Below, piece after piece: positions 16,269-24,495 of a stretch of 33,849 bases of DNA; the stretch's first letter is position 1, and the number at the start of each line of letters is the position of its first letter. The notes under the pieces are model-generated. The model was not told the DNA's origin. It worked only from the letters and a program-made list of their open reading frames with translations, and made no database searches. The position numbers were made by a program, and so were the translations under genes. The DNA is from a virus, in IMG/VR virus record IMGVR_UViG_3300025276_004711, positions 1-33,849 of that record. One strand, 5' to 3'.

Positions 16269-16433
16269 TTATTTTTTTACGGGTGGCCTTGGTGGTGTAG
16301 CTGCACTTTGTGAAATAGTATTGGGATTATTACTAGCCTTATCAGCGTGATCATATACAGGTGTTCGGCCTTCTTGACTAGGCTGTCTCTGATTATTTGG
16401 TTTAGGTTGAGGAGGATTGTTTTTATTTTCCAT
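16269..16433 (-). CDS. Small proline-rich protein, partner of the two-TM gene
   Basis: 54 aa starting MENKNNPPQPKPNNQRQP and ending ATPPRPPVKK. It is rich in Pro, Asn and Gln and has no membrane segment; it is probably disordered. The frame is open further upstream to a TTG, but the ATG at 16433 is the better start; AGAGA lies nine bases before it. I do not recognise it. It sits first in the cassette, with the two-TM gene eight bases downstream, so it may regulate or tether that protein. Confidence 0.65.
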   Translation of the reverse strand: MENKNNPPQPKPNNQRQPSQEGRTPVYDHADKASNNPNTISQSAATPPRPPVKK

Positions 16434-16500
16434 ATTGTAAATATCTCTTGATGTAATTAAAAATTTAAAGTTTGTACTCAAAGACTACCCTAAAAATTAT

Positions 16501-16530
16501 GGTTGGCAAGCGTTCAAACGCAAGCCAACC
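16501..16530 (-). terminator. Hairpin terminator after gpF
   Basis: GGTTGGC-aa-GCG is repeated inverted as CGC-aa-GCCAACC around a six-base loop (16501-16530). On the minus strand ATAATTTTTAG follows. It ends the packaging/portal transcript and leaves the next two accessory genes needing their own promoter in the roughly 70 bases before 16433, where only weak elements are seen (TTGAGT, then AT-rich). Confidence 0.75.
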
Positions 16531-16623
16531 TAAAACATCCAGCACAACCTAGTTTAAACCCTGTTTAAATCTTCTCACAGGCGTTTAAACTTTTTTGCGA
16601 GTAACTTTGTAGCCATCAACTAG

Positions 16624-17403
16624 TTAAGCATCACTAGAGAGCGTTTGACGCACTCTAGCTTCTTTTTCCGATAGGTCATTGGCAAGCATGTTTTCACGTC
16701 CTTTGCCTGGGTTATAGTTCCAACCTGGATCAATCCCTTCAGGCAGTTCCTCCACTTCGCCAGTGCGCCGATTTACCCAACGCTTATTTTTACTGGCGGG
16801 TGAAGTAGTAGACACGTTACCCGAGGCGATCAACTTGTCGGCCTCGTACTGCGAGACTTGCCTTATCCAACACTTGCAGCCCCAACCATTCGGTGCCATG
16901 TGCACGTCCCACCATGGATCATCCGCAGGCAATAAAGTGTTATTCCATTTTAGATGCTCAATCCGGTGTTGCTCACTTGGCCCTAGTTGATATAGCAAAT
17001 AGGGCAAGGTGCGCTTAGTGCGTTGGATACGTTCCCATTGGCCAGCAGAGCGCGCCGTTCTCATATTAGTTTTATAAATGGTCTTTATACGGCCTTCGCT
17101 ACCCAGTTGCACCAGCTTGGTTTCGTCAGTTAATGGGTCTTGCATGGTCTGCACACCCCACCAACCCGACTTCACTAATAGCGGTTTAAGGATATCGCGG
17201 AACTGTTCAAAGGTTTGGCCGCTGGCAATCGCATCTTCGACAATTTGTTTTACGTCAACCAGTAGATCGGCGTTCATCATCTTAGCGACAGTAAAGGCAT
17301 TGGCCTGTTCTTCTTTCCACACGTCCCGAAAGTCGAAGCCAGGCTTAATGCCTTTACGCGTAAACCATGCCAACGCTTCTTTGGGTATCAAGGGCTCAGC
17401 CAT
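16624..17403 (-). CDS. F: Minor head protein gpF (Mu gp30-like)
   Basis: 259 aa, Phage_Mu_F family. It contains RIKTIYKTNMRTARSAGQWE and HIEHL-type RIEHLKWNNTLLPADDPWWD, then GWGCKCWIRQVS, the Cys/Trp-rich block that marks this family. The protein is present in few copies and associates with the portal inside the head. It overlaps the portal gene by eight bases. Between its stop and the next transcription unit is an AT-rich gap holding GTTTAAAC motifs and the hairpin at 16501. Confidence 0.9.
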   Translation of the reverse strand: MAEPLIPKEALAWFTRKGIKPGFDFRDVWKEEQANAFTVAKMMNADLLVDVKQIVEDAIASGQTFEQFRDILKPLLVKSGWWGVQTMQDPLTDETKLVQLGSEGRIKTIYKTNMRTARSAGQWERIQRTKRTLPYLLYQLGPSEQHRIEHLKWNNTLLPADDPWWDVHMAPNGWGCKCWIRQVSQYEADKLIASGNVSTTSPASKNKRWVNRRTGEVEELPEGIDPGWNYNPGKGRENMLANDLSEKEARVRQTLSSDA

Positions 17404-18961
17404 CTTGATTATCTCCTAAGCCGCGCAGTTGAAACATGTACTGCGCCATCTGGGCAATAAACTGCTCTGCACCAAGCTGCTCTTGCAAGGCTGGCAAGCC
17501 TGCGGCGAACTGCTCATAGCTGGCTGACTTGTTAGCGAGTTCAATAATCGGATTCATAAACTCTTCGGCGACTTGTTCCCACTCGCTCATTGCCTCATTG
17601 GTCAGGTTATCAATCTCAGCTTCTGCAGTATTCATCACCCGGTTAAATGCGATACGCCGATTCATGGCGGTAGGACTATTACCCATACCGAGATCAGACA
17701 TTCCAACAGCCTGCAATGGCATCAAGGTTTCATCACCTTCTTTAACCGTACTCAAACCAAACTTATCGGCCATTTCTGAGGATGAGACTTTAAGCCCACG
17801 GTCAATTAATGGCGCTAAGCTATCAACTAACATCTTTAAGTCTTCAGGCTCAGGTACCTTGATCCGCACTTTCGGATAACGTAGCTGCACTCCCCAGTTT
17901 AAAATGATATACGGTTTGATCAAATACTCATTGATAGAGGATTCAAGTTGACGCGCATCCCACTTAGCAATATCGATCCGCACTTCATTATGCACAGTCG
18001 CTTGTGATTGTGAGCTGCCGTTATCGGCTGTCATGGTTTGACCGAGTACTGCTTTTGATACTTGCTCATCACACCAACGGACCATGTTCTCAAACAGCGT
18101 ATTACCGCCATTCCCTTTTGCCGTTTCAACCAGTTCAATTTTCATCGACTCGGGGATCACTGCACCCGCATCGCTGGCAATACGACCAATGGCATTAATC
18201 AAGGTTTCAATATCATCAGTAGTGGCGTTCGCGCCGTACTTACCAATACGAACAGGGATACCAAATACCTCAGCAAAGGCCCACCAGTCGCGAATGGTGA
18301 ATGACTTAAGCATGTACATCACAGCCACTAAGCGAGCAAGGCCATTGCGCCATACGCTGCCAGACTTAGAACGTGGGGTATGTAAAATAAATTTATACGG
18401 TTCAAGTGGTGCACCCGTTGGTGCATCTTCACTAATCAATAGTATCTGCTCAAGAGTCTCTTGGTCTTGGCGCAGATAGCGCGGGTCTACCCATTTATAA
18501 TCCTGTGGCTTCCAGGGGGTAGACTTGGTGTCCCACAAAATTTGTACTAAAGCTAAACCTTTGCCTAGGCCATCAAGCAGATCAAAAAACAGCTCGGGTA
18601 TTTGGTCATCATCCATGATCTCCCTTACTCGCTCAGCCATCAGCACATCAATCGCATCATCACTGGCGGCTTCAACCGTTGGAGGAATCGCAGCCACGGC
18701 TAACTTGCGCGTTCGCAGCTGCGCCGAGTAATGCAGATCGCGCTCTTCAATTTCTTCGGCCAGCGTCATGTAGGCTTCGGGGTCATTACCGTCAACAACA
18801 CTTCGTAGAATACCTGCCAACCGCTGAGGGGTTAGCGTTGATGCCACGCTTGCGGGACGTGGATTACGCACCCCTGTGGTATAGGCTTTGGCAATATCTT
18901 CAGCCATCACCTCTGGCTCTATTTTAAACGGCTTGCCATTAACATCCAAAATTGCACTCAT
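17396..18961 (-). CDS. Portal protein (Mu gp29-like, DUF935)
   Basis: 521 aa, the length of the DUF935 portal family. SNVLTPQRLAGILRS-like STLTPQRLAGILRSVVDGN, LHYSAQLRTRKLAV and NGLARLVAVMYMLKSF are family blocks. It forms the dodecameric ring at the unique vertex through which DNA enters and leaves. The stop overlaps gpF by eight bases and the start overlaps the terminase stop by four, so terminase, portal and gpF are coupled. Confidence 0.93.
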   Translation of the reverse strand: MSAILDVNGKPFKIEPEVMAEDIAKAYTTGVRNPRPASVASTLTPQRLAGILRSVVDGNDPEAYMTLAEEIEERDLHYSAQLRTRKLAVAAIPPTVEAASDDAIDVLMAERVREIMDDDQIPELFFDLLDGLGKGLALVQILWDTKSTPWKPQDYKWVDPRYLRQDQETLEQILLISEDAPTGAPLEPYKFILHTPRSKSGSVWRNGLARLVAVMYMLKSFTIRDWWAFAEVFGIPVRIGKYGANATTDDIETLINAIGRIASDAGAVIPESMKIELVETAKGNGGNTLFENMVRWCDEQVSKAVLGQTMTADNGSSQSQATVHNEVRIDIAKWDARQLESSINEYLIKPYIILNWGVQLRYPKVRIKVPEPEDLKMLVDSLAPLIDRGLKVSSSEMADKFGLSTVKEGDETLMPLQAVGMSDLGMGNSPTAMNRRIAFNRVMNTAEAEIDNLTNEAMSEWEQVAEEFMNPIIELANKSASYEQFAAGLPALQEQLGAEQFIAQMAQYMFQLRGLGDNQDG

Positions 18962-20616
18962 AGTCTTATCCCTTTGCCGCGTAAGTCTTGGTGCGGTCTG
19001 TCTTCAAATCGGTTGTTGTCGGCGGCTGTGCCAAAGAATTTGCGGTGTTGCTCATCTTGCTCGGCTTTGATTGTGTGCAGTTCATAACGAGTGATGTCGG
19101 CTTTTGACGCCAAGATCCCTAAGAAGATAGCGACGGCGCTATCACCGTGGCGCTTATTACCATCACTGCCCGTGGTGCGGCTATCGTCAATGCCTGGCAC
19201 ACCACGATAGATTTGGATTTGCCCTAAGTCGGTAATCACATCCTCATGCTTAGGCAGTAAGATCTCATCATCTTCAAACAGTGCTTTAAAACGCGGCATG
19301 TTTTCGCGATAGAAGGCCACAGATAGCATGACCTCAACCACCTCAGCACCGTATTTATAACGGGCTTGTTCGGCTAAGTATTGACCGTTACCACGTGCAT
19401 CAAGATAGATACCATCACGCCTTGGCAGGCGATCACAGATGTAATACAGCGCTTGCTCTTGCTGCTTAAACGGCACGTTTTTTAATTCAACTAAAAACGG
19501 CACAGTGCGCTTAGTGTTTTCTTCAACAGTGATCGGGGCGAATACGGTTAAGTCGCCACTCCGCGCAAAGTCTTCACCGAGTGCGTGGCGTAAGTTTACA
19601 GGCAAGTCCTTAAGCACAGAGTCAAGATGTTGCTCTAACCACTCTTGCATCTCACCCTTACGCGCATGTTCGCTGGCTTGGTTAAATAGGGTCGAGCCCG
19701 TAAAGCGCAGCACGGGGGCATCGAGTATTGCGGCACGTTCACGTAAGCCACGACTAATGTAGGCACCACCGCCATTCTTGGGTACACAGTAATATTCTTC
19801 TTGGGCATCCTCTTCGGTAGCAGTGGCTTTGATCAAGCCTGCTTTCCATTCATCCTCAGTCGCTTGGCTCCACTCTTTACCACGTACCTGGCAGATGCGT
19901 TTGTAAAGACCATCGGCGCAGGCATCATCTAAGGTGATGCGGTGGACTGAGTAATCTTTTTTACCCGCACGGGAATCATTAATCAGGCTATTGAATAGGT
20001 TATCTGTGCCGTTATGGGTTGAGATCAACCGCACTTTTGCACCCCACATAGTGAGTGCTAAAGCTGCCTTGAGTACTTCGGCTAGCTTCTCATGAAAGGC
20101 GGCCTCATCAATGGTCACGTTACCCTGCATACCCCGTAGATTCGACGGGTTAGACGACAAGGCTTGAATTTTAAAACCAGATGCAAAGTAAATGGCGAAG
20201 GTCAGGATCTCTTTACCGTCCTGACCATCGTCGATAAATAATTCTTCTTGGATCTCGCCAGCCGCTTTATTAAATACCTTGGCCCACATCGCCGCCGCAT
20301 CAATAAACTCCCGCGCCATTTCTTTGTTAGAACCCACATAGAAATGATTGGTCCCACCTTGGCCGCGTGCTGCACTGGCAGATAGGGAAGCATCACAGGC
20401 TTCTGCCCAGGTCAGCCCCGTTCGCCGTGACTTCTCGCCAATCTTTAACGGGGCATCATCGGCTATCCAGTCTTTTTGGTAGCCAAGTAATACTGCCGTA
20501 GGATCAAAGCGACTGAGTACCGATGCTTCATAAGCAGGATCAAAGGTACTGGCCGAGCTGCTAAGAGCTAATGCAACCCCAGCAGCTGCACCTAACGCCT
20601 TTTGCTTATTGCTCAT
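18958..20616 (-). CDS. Terminase large subunit (Mu gp28-like)
   Basis: 552 aa. The ATPase part has a Walker A-like GEKSRRTGLTW (about 60-70) and Walker B VTIDEAAFHE (167-176). The C-terminal nuclease region includes IYLDARGNGQYLAEQA with an acidic metal-binding candidate. It pumps phage DNA into proheads and cuts it; in Mu-type phages packaging starts at the phage left end and runs headful into host DNA. It follows the small subunit with a one-base overlap (TAATG). Confidence 0.93.
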   Translation of the reverse strand: MSNKQKALGAAAGVALALSSSASTFDPAYEASVLSRFDPTAVLLGYQKDWIADDAPLKIGEKSRRTGLTWAEACDASLSASAARGQGGTNHFYVGSNKEMAREFIDAAAMWAKVFNKAAGEIQEELFIDDGQDGKEILTFAIYFASGFKIQALSSNPSNLRGMQGNVTIDEAAFHEKLAEVLKAALALTMWGAKVRLISTHNGTDNLFNSLINDSRAGKKDYSVHRITLDDACADGLYKRICQVRGKEWSQATEDEWKAGLIKATATEEDAQEEYYCVPKNGGGAYISRGLRERAAILDAPVLRFTGSTLFNQASEHARKGEMQEWLEQHLDSVLKDLPVNLRHALGEDFARSGDLTVFAPITVEENTKRTVPFLVELKNVPFKQQEQALYYICDRLPRRDGIYLDARGNGQYLAEQARYKYGAEVVEVMLSVAFYRENMPRFKALFEDDEILLPKHEDVITDLGQIQIYRGVPGIDDSRTTGSDGNKRHGDSAVAIFLGILASKADITRYELHTIKAEQDEQHRKFFGTAADNNRFEDRPHQDLRGKGIRL

Positions 20617-21209
20617 TATGCGATCCCCAAAATTTCACGCTTAAGTAATTCAACCGCATCTTTAGTTAAGCCAGCGGTTTTAGCGACTTTCTCGGCTTTG
20701 TCAGCAGCTTCAACTGCAAATGCACTGCGGATCTCTTTCTCAACTTTAATGCTCGACATGGCTGCGGCTTCAATGCGCTGTACCACAAGCGCCAACTGCC
20801 CAAGAGCTTTGGGTGAAATGGGTTCAGCGTCTTCTTGGTCGGCAGCGTCCATCATCTTCATTGAAGTTTCAAATGCCATAGTGCGCACAAACTCTTGCAG
20901 CAATTTACCCACGTCAGAGGTCGGTGCTTGGCCTAGCTTGGCTGTCCACACCTCGGCTACTTCGCGACTTTGGCGAATACGTTCACCGATAGTTTCAAAC
21001 TTTTTAGCAAAACGATTAAAGCCAGTGCGGCTGAGTTTGGCATCTTCTGGCAAGCCTGCTTCATCAATCATTTGATTGACGGCCTCAAGGATATCTTTTT
21101 GATGCATAGTGCCACTGCGTAACAGTGCATGCAGTTGATCGCGGATGTCCTGCGGCAGCAAGTTCACTTTCGACTTACGACTACTCTTTGCATTGGTAAG
21201 ATTAGACAT
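20616..21209 (-). CDS. Terminase small subunit (Mu gp27-like, DUF3486)
   Basis: 197 aa. It carries SRKSKVNLLPQDIRDQLHAL and SRTGFNRFAKKFETIGERIR, the conserved N-terminal DNA-binding blocks of DUF3486, followed by a helical region. In Mu-like phages this family is treated as the small terminase subunit that recognises the packaging site. The basic N-terminus should contact DNA. Confidence 0.9.
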   Translation of the reverse strand: MSNLTNAKSSRKSKVNLLPQDIRDQLHALLRSGTMHQKDILEAVNQMIDEAGLPEDAKLSRTGFNRFAKKFETIGERIRQSREVAEVWTAKLGQAPTSDVGKLLQEFVRTMAFETSMKMMDAADQEDAEPISPKALGQLALVVQRIEAAAMSSIKVEKEIRSAFAVEAADKAEKVAKTAGLTKDAVELLKREILGIA

Positions 21210-21218
21210 ACAGCCCCC

Positions 21219-21509
21219 TTATGCCCGTGGGCGTTTAACACCTGGCACAGCGGCTTGGCCTGTAGCGACATCTTCACCACGGCCAGTAAGACGGGCAATG
21301 TGACACTCTTGAACGGTACGCAAAGTAATCAAGCCTTGTTCTTCAAGCCAGGCTAAATGACTGCGCACTTGGTCACGGCTAATATTGTGGCCGTAAGCTT
21401 CAAGGCATGAATCAATAATAGATTCGTTAGCCTCGTAACCTTGCATCTCAAGCAGAGAACGCAGGATCACAAGGCGCTGGTCTTCGGTTAATAAAGTTCT
21501 AAATGACAT
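21219..21509 (-). CDS. Mu gp26-like winged-helix protein
   Basis: 96 aa, of the VpaChn25/gp26-type family in Mu-like phages. It begins MSFRTLLTEDQRLVILRSL and has a compact winged helix-turn-helix pattern (QVRSHLAWLEEQGLITLR). The function is not established; its place next to the small terminase suggests a packaging or DNA-binding role, which is inference. Confidence 0.83.
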   Translation of the reverse strand: MSFRTLLTEDQRLVILRSLLEMQGYEANESIIDSCLEAYGHNISRDQVRSHLAWLEEQGLITLRTVQECHIARLTGRGEDVATGQAAVPGVKRPRA

Positions 21510-21517
21510 ATGATCCC

Positions 21518-21820
21518 CTATTTATCATCCTTTAAACGCTGTTCTAATAGCAGTTGTGCCAGGTGTTGAACCGGTTGTATTTTTGCTTCAAGTGATTCCA
21601 TCTTGCCGTTAGTCCGTTCTAATGCGATGAGCAAATCCGTCATCTGTTTTTGGGTCGGTAAGTTATCGACGTGAGCTTTTAACTCATCCACTTTTTTTTC
21701 AACCTTGGCTAAGTCTTCGCGCTTGGCATAAGTCTTAGAGAGCAATGTTAGGATTACCATCCAAGCAATACCGAATAATGTAGATACCATGGGCCAGTTA
21801 GCTTTAAGCAAGATATCCAT
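21518..21820 (-). CDS. DUF2730 membrane/coiled-coil protein (Mu gp25-like)
   Basis: 100 aa. One N-terminal membrane helix (WPMVSTLFGIAWMVILTLLS) is followed by a coiled coil (EDLAKVEKKVDELKAHVDNL and after). This matches DUF2730, found in Mu-like phages between lysis and packaging genes. It might be a spanin-like or holin-associated protein, but there is no lipobox or obvious spanin partner, so the function is unknown. It overlaps the DksA-like gene upstream by one base. Confidence 0.8.
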   Translation of the reverse strand: MDILLKANWPMVSTLFGIAWMVILTLLSKTYAKREDLAKVEKKVDELKAHVDNLPTQKQMTDLLIALERTNGKMESLEAKIQPVQHLAQLLLEQRLKDDK

Positions 21821-22035
21821 TAGCGTTCCTTAGCCGTTTGGCAATCAACACAACGCACTGCTTTAGGCATGGCGCGCAATCGTTCGGCTTCAATGACAAG
21901 CCCACACCCAAGGCAACAGCGCTCGCCATGGCTATTAAAATCCGGTTGCTCAACCAGGTGTTTAAGCTGGTGCGATAAGGCGTCATCCCTAAACTCCTGC
22001 TCACTCTTTTGAGCGCGTTCAAACAGGTCAGTCAT
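21820..22035 (-). CDS. TraR/DksA-type zinc finger protein
   Basis: 71 aa. The zinc site is Cys41-x-x-Cys44 ... Cys62-x-x-Cys65 (CLGCG and CVDCQ), preceded by a helix with acidic residues (QEFRDDALSHQL). This is the short TraR-like form without the DksA coiled-coil stem. Such proteins bind the RNA polymerase secondary channel and can change host transcription without ppGpp. It overlaps the neighbouring genes on both sides by a single base, so it is coupled with the holin and DUF2730 genes. Confidence 0.88.
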   Translation of the reverse strand: MTDLFERAQKSEQEFRDDALSHQLKHLVEQPDFNSHGERCCLGCGLVIEAERLRAMPKAVRCVDCQTAKER

Positions 22036-22643
22036 TAACGGCCCTTAATTACATTGGCACCCGCATTCATCAATGCACCAACCATTTTTTGGCCACTACT
22101 TTTGGGGTGTGGCGCAAAGCCATCTAAGGTACGTAAACCAAGGTAAGCCCACGCAGGGCTTGATAATAATGCTGCTACAGATACATCAATGCCATCGCCA
22201 TAACCAAAGGCATGTAAGCCTTCCATCAAAAAGCAATACAAGATCACCGCCCACATGGACTGACGTGCCATCAATGGCCGAGTGGTACGGATATACGGAT
22301 CTTCCGCTTTATCGCCGTTGCGGATTGTCTCTTGGGTTTCGTGCTGCTCGGCCTGCTTATCGTTGAGCGTAAGCTCTTGACGGCGGGTGATTTCTTTTTC
22401 CATTTCCACTTTAATGCGCTCAAGTTCCACTAAGCTTTCTGGCGGTAGCTTTTGCATTTGGTTAGCAAGTTCAATTTGTGCGCCAGCTTTATTATCGCCA
22501 AACACACTGTCAACCGACTGCACCATGTCAGCCACTTTATTAGCGGTTTCGCTGCCACCGAACAGGGATGAAATACCACGGATAGCGGCAGGGCCAACTT
22601 CCATGGCAAGTTTTGCCGCGCCTAAAATTAGAGAGAGTGACAT
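22035..22643 (-). CDS. Three-TM holin-like protein
   Basis: 202 aa. The N-terminal part is amphipathic (LILGAAKLAMEVGPAAIRGI), the middle is a charged helix (about 60-110), and the C-terminal third holds hydrophobic segments (MWAVILYCFLMEGLHAF, then LLSSPAWAYLGL). It resembles the 3-TM holin family common in Mu-like prophages and gene transfer agents. By position next to endolysin it would form the inner membrane hole that lets the endolysin out. AGGAG lies nine bases before the ATG. Confidence 0.75.
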   Translation of the reverse strand: MSLSLILGAAKLAMEVGPAAIRGISSLFGGSETANKVADMVQSVDSVFGDNKAGAQIELANQMQKLPPESLVELERIKVEMEKEITRRQELTLNDKQAEQHETQETIRNGDKAEDPYIRTTRPLMARQSMWAVILYCFLMEGLHAFGYGDGIDVSVAALLSSPAWAYLGLRTLDGFAPHPKSSGQKMVGALMNAGANVIKGR

Positions 22644-22906
22644 GCGAGTAAACTCCTGAGTTGTGATAATTGTTCAGTAACACTTGGCACTTGGGATTGA
22701 CCAAGATTGGATTGATTTAAATGGATGCGAATATCACATTGGTTAACGCCATTCCAAGCACGTTCAAAGTAAGATTGCATCGTGCCGCAATGGCTAAATA
22801 GCGGGGGCTTAATCGGTACTGGTGTACCAAGTTGTTTAAAATTGAGTTCAGCATTAAGGCGCATTTCGCGCCCCTTAGCTTTTGAGTAGTCCCAGTTCTT
22901 ACCCAT
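22628..22906 (-). CDS. Hypothetical lysis-cassette protein
   Basis: 92 aa starting MGKNWDYSKAKGREMRL. There is no signal peptide or membrane segment; it has two Cys residues in the middle and a Gln/Ser-rich end. I do not recognise it. Its ATG overlaps the endolysin stop (TAATG), and its stop overlaps the holin start by 16 bases, so it lies inside the lysis operon. A further in-frame ATG 15 bases upstream exists but has no better ribosome site. Confidence 0.6.
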   Translation of the reverse strand: MGKNWDYSKAKGREMRLNAELNFKQLGTPVPIKPPLFSHCGTMQSYFERAWNGVNQCDIRIHLNQSNLGQSQVPSVTEQLSQLRSLLACHSL

Positions 22907-23481
22907 TACTGAAGCCCCCATGCAGCATTGGTCAGGTTGACTAGGCGGTTATGCCAGCCTTCAATGAAGCGACCTTGTGAGGTGTTTTTTAACAGAATAC
23001 GGGCATAAAAACGGGCGCGGCGCAGGCCATAACGGGCACACAGATATTCAACATCACAACCATGAATAGCAGCCCGGGAGGCTGGGCCTATCTTGCCATC
23101 AGCCTTAGTGCCGACTATTTCTTGCAGCATCAATAACGCATTCGTTACCCCATGCTGTACTGCGGCATCAAACGTATACAAGGCCACAGCACCCGACCAT
23201 TCTAGGCAATAAGCAGGTTTCCAATAGCGACTGTAATACAGGTTAACGATGCTATCTAACGTGAGAGAGGCAATATCAATACTAGGGAATGCACGTTTAC
23301 TAATGCCGCCCTTGGTTTCACCGCCAGCGTCTTTGGGGTCATGAATATAACCAAGGTTTGGTTTAGGCGAACCATCTGCATACAGTGCGCCTTCTTCAAT
23401 CAGCACAAAGCGAACTGCATGGCAAAACTCAGCGGTATAGCCTTTGGTTGAAAATGAAAAAGTAGGAGAGCCAGAAAGCAT
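22906..23481 (-). CDS. Endolysin, GH108 N-acetylmuramidase with C-terminal PG-binding domain
   Basis: 191 aa. The GH108 core starts around residue 17 (AEFCHAVRFVLIEEGALYAD), with Glu29/Glu30 as the likely general acid, and continues with HDPKDAGGETKGGIS, the family's second block. The C-terminal ~80 residues match the PG-binding_3 region (GTKADGKIGPASRAAI and RARFYARILL). The enzyme cuts the glycan chain at lysis. The only ATG is at 23481, immediately after a hairpin's T run and with no Shine-Dalgarno. The frame stays open for 16 codons further upstream with a hydrophobic run (YILLIGCAF), but there is no usual start there, so the true N-terminus is uncertain. Confidence 0.88.
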   Translation of the reverse strand: MLSGSPTFSFSTKGYTAEFCHAVRFVLIEEGALYADGSPKPNLGYIHDPKDAGGETKGGISKRAFPSIDIASLTLDSIVNLYYSRYWKPAYCLEWSGAVALYTFDAAVQHGVTNALLMLQEIVGTKADGKIGPASRAAIHGCDVEYLCARYGLRRARFYARILLKNTSQGRFIEGWHNRLVNLTNAAWGLQ

Positions 23482-23524
23482 AAAAGCACAACCGATTAAT
23501 AAAATATAATCTGATTGTGCTTTT
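23482..23524. terminator. Bidirectional hairpin between moron and endolysin
   Basis: GCACAACCGATTA (23486-23498) pairs with TAATCTGATTGTGC (23507-23520) with one bulge and one G-U pair. It is flanked by AAAA and TTTT on both sides, as in two-way terminators. Its minus-strand T run touches the endolysin ATG. Mu has the late promoter Plys at this place, so the site may also mark the beginning of the late transcript. Confidence 0.7.
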
Positions 23525-23562
23525 TATAGAGAGGGGGGATTAATTAACGCGGGTTGTTCTGT

Positions 23563-24018
23563 TTACTTTAATACGCAGTTGGCAATTATGCCTTTATCTG
23601 TTTTTATTAATTCAGTCTCAAAGTTATAACCCCATACCATAGTGTTATTTTTGTTCTGATATGTTTTAAGTGAATCAGAAAAACTTTGCATCATATTATT
23701 TACCAGATTTTTATTTTGAGCCATATCAATGGCAATAATTGATGATGCTGCGCAATGCATTCCTGCATAAGCAAATGAATCAGTTATCTCGTCTTCATTA
23801 TTTGAAATGGTCATCATAGATGACACACTATCCGCAGATACAAATAAAATACCGCTTTTCACATTTTGCTGGAAACCATTGCCGATGCTTTTCCATTCAT
23901 TGTGTTTAGTAATTCCAGACAGGTCTAATCTTGCCATTATATCTTCCTGTGGTGGAAGCTCTTTAGCGGAAATACATAGTGGCGCAATGCACGCAACCAA
24001 TAACAATAACTTCTTCAT
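23563..24018 (-). CDS. Secreted hypothetical protein (moron)
   Basis: 151 aa. The N-terminus is a clear signal peptide: two lysines, then LLLLVACIAPLCISA, with predicted cleavage after SAKE-like sequence, so it should be exported. The mature part is about 130 residues with two Cys residues (CAAS and NCVLK) that could form a disulfide. I do not recognise the family. AAGGGAAAGGATT lies directly before the ATG. It sits 11 bases after mor and ends before a terminator, so it would be made with the activator, earlier than the lysis genes. A lysogenic conversion or exclusion role is only an inference. The region is more AT-rich than its neighbours. Confidence 0.7.
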   Translation of the reverse strand: MKKLLLLVACIAPLCISAKELPPQEDIMARLDLSGITKHNEWKSIGNGFQQNVKSGILFVSADSVSSMMTISNNEDEITDSFAYAGMHCAASSIIAIDMAQNKNLVNNMMQSFSDSLKTYQNKNNTMVWGYNFETELIKTDKGIIANCVLK

Positions 24019-24029
24019 AATCCTTTCCC

Positions 24030-24461
24030 TTAAAACAATTCCGGTTGTCTATTCTTGGTATCACGCTTGCGCATCTTAGCAATAACCCGATAAATATGCT
24101 GCATACTCTTGTCGTACTTTCGCGATAACTCCTCAACATTATCGCCCTTAAACTCATGCCAAATAGACAGATTCATGATCTCAGATTCTAGCTGACGGCC
24201 ACGGGGCAAGTACAGCTGCACGCCACCGAACTCACGACAGATACGATTCAACAAGGCGATAGCGATTCGAGTATCAGCGTCGTGAGTTTCCAGCTCATGC
24301 TTAAACATGGCATACATTTGCCGCATTGCTTCAGGCCATCGCTGTGACTCTTCATCATCGGCTATGCGCTCAACATCATCAAGACTGACATTGTCATAAC
24401 CAAAAAAGTCGCCGTTCTCTTCGTTCGCTGCATTATGTATATGATTTGTTGATTGAGTCAT
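24030..24461 (-). CDS. mor: Mor/C-family middle-late transcription activator
   Basis: 143 aa. The GGVQLYLPRGRQLESE segment is the conserved centre of the Mor family, followed by the helix-turn-helix NVEELSRKYDKSMQHIYRVI (about 107-126). Mu has two such proteins, Mor and C; here only one is seen, so it probably does both jobs, turning on the late promoters. The frame opens further upstream to 24554, but ATG 24461 has AAGGTGG close by and gives the usual length (Mu Mor 129 aa, C 140 aa). Confidence 0.9.
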   Translation of the reverse strand: MTQSTNHIHNAANEENGDFFGYDNVSLDDVERIADDEESQRWPEAMRQMYAMFKHELETHDADTRIAIALLNRICREFGGVQLYLPRGRQLESEIMNLSIWHEFKGDNVEELSRKYDKSMQHIYRVIAKMRKRDTKNRQPELF

Positions 24462-24495
24462 CGCCGCCACCTTTGTGCTATCAACAGATAGATAG

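Noticed and set aside
18958-19120. Possible frameshift at the terminase/portal junction
   Set aside because: The four-base overlap is a normal coupled stop/start; both proteins are full length.
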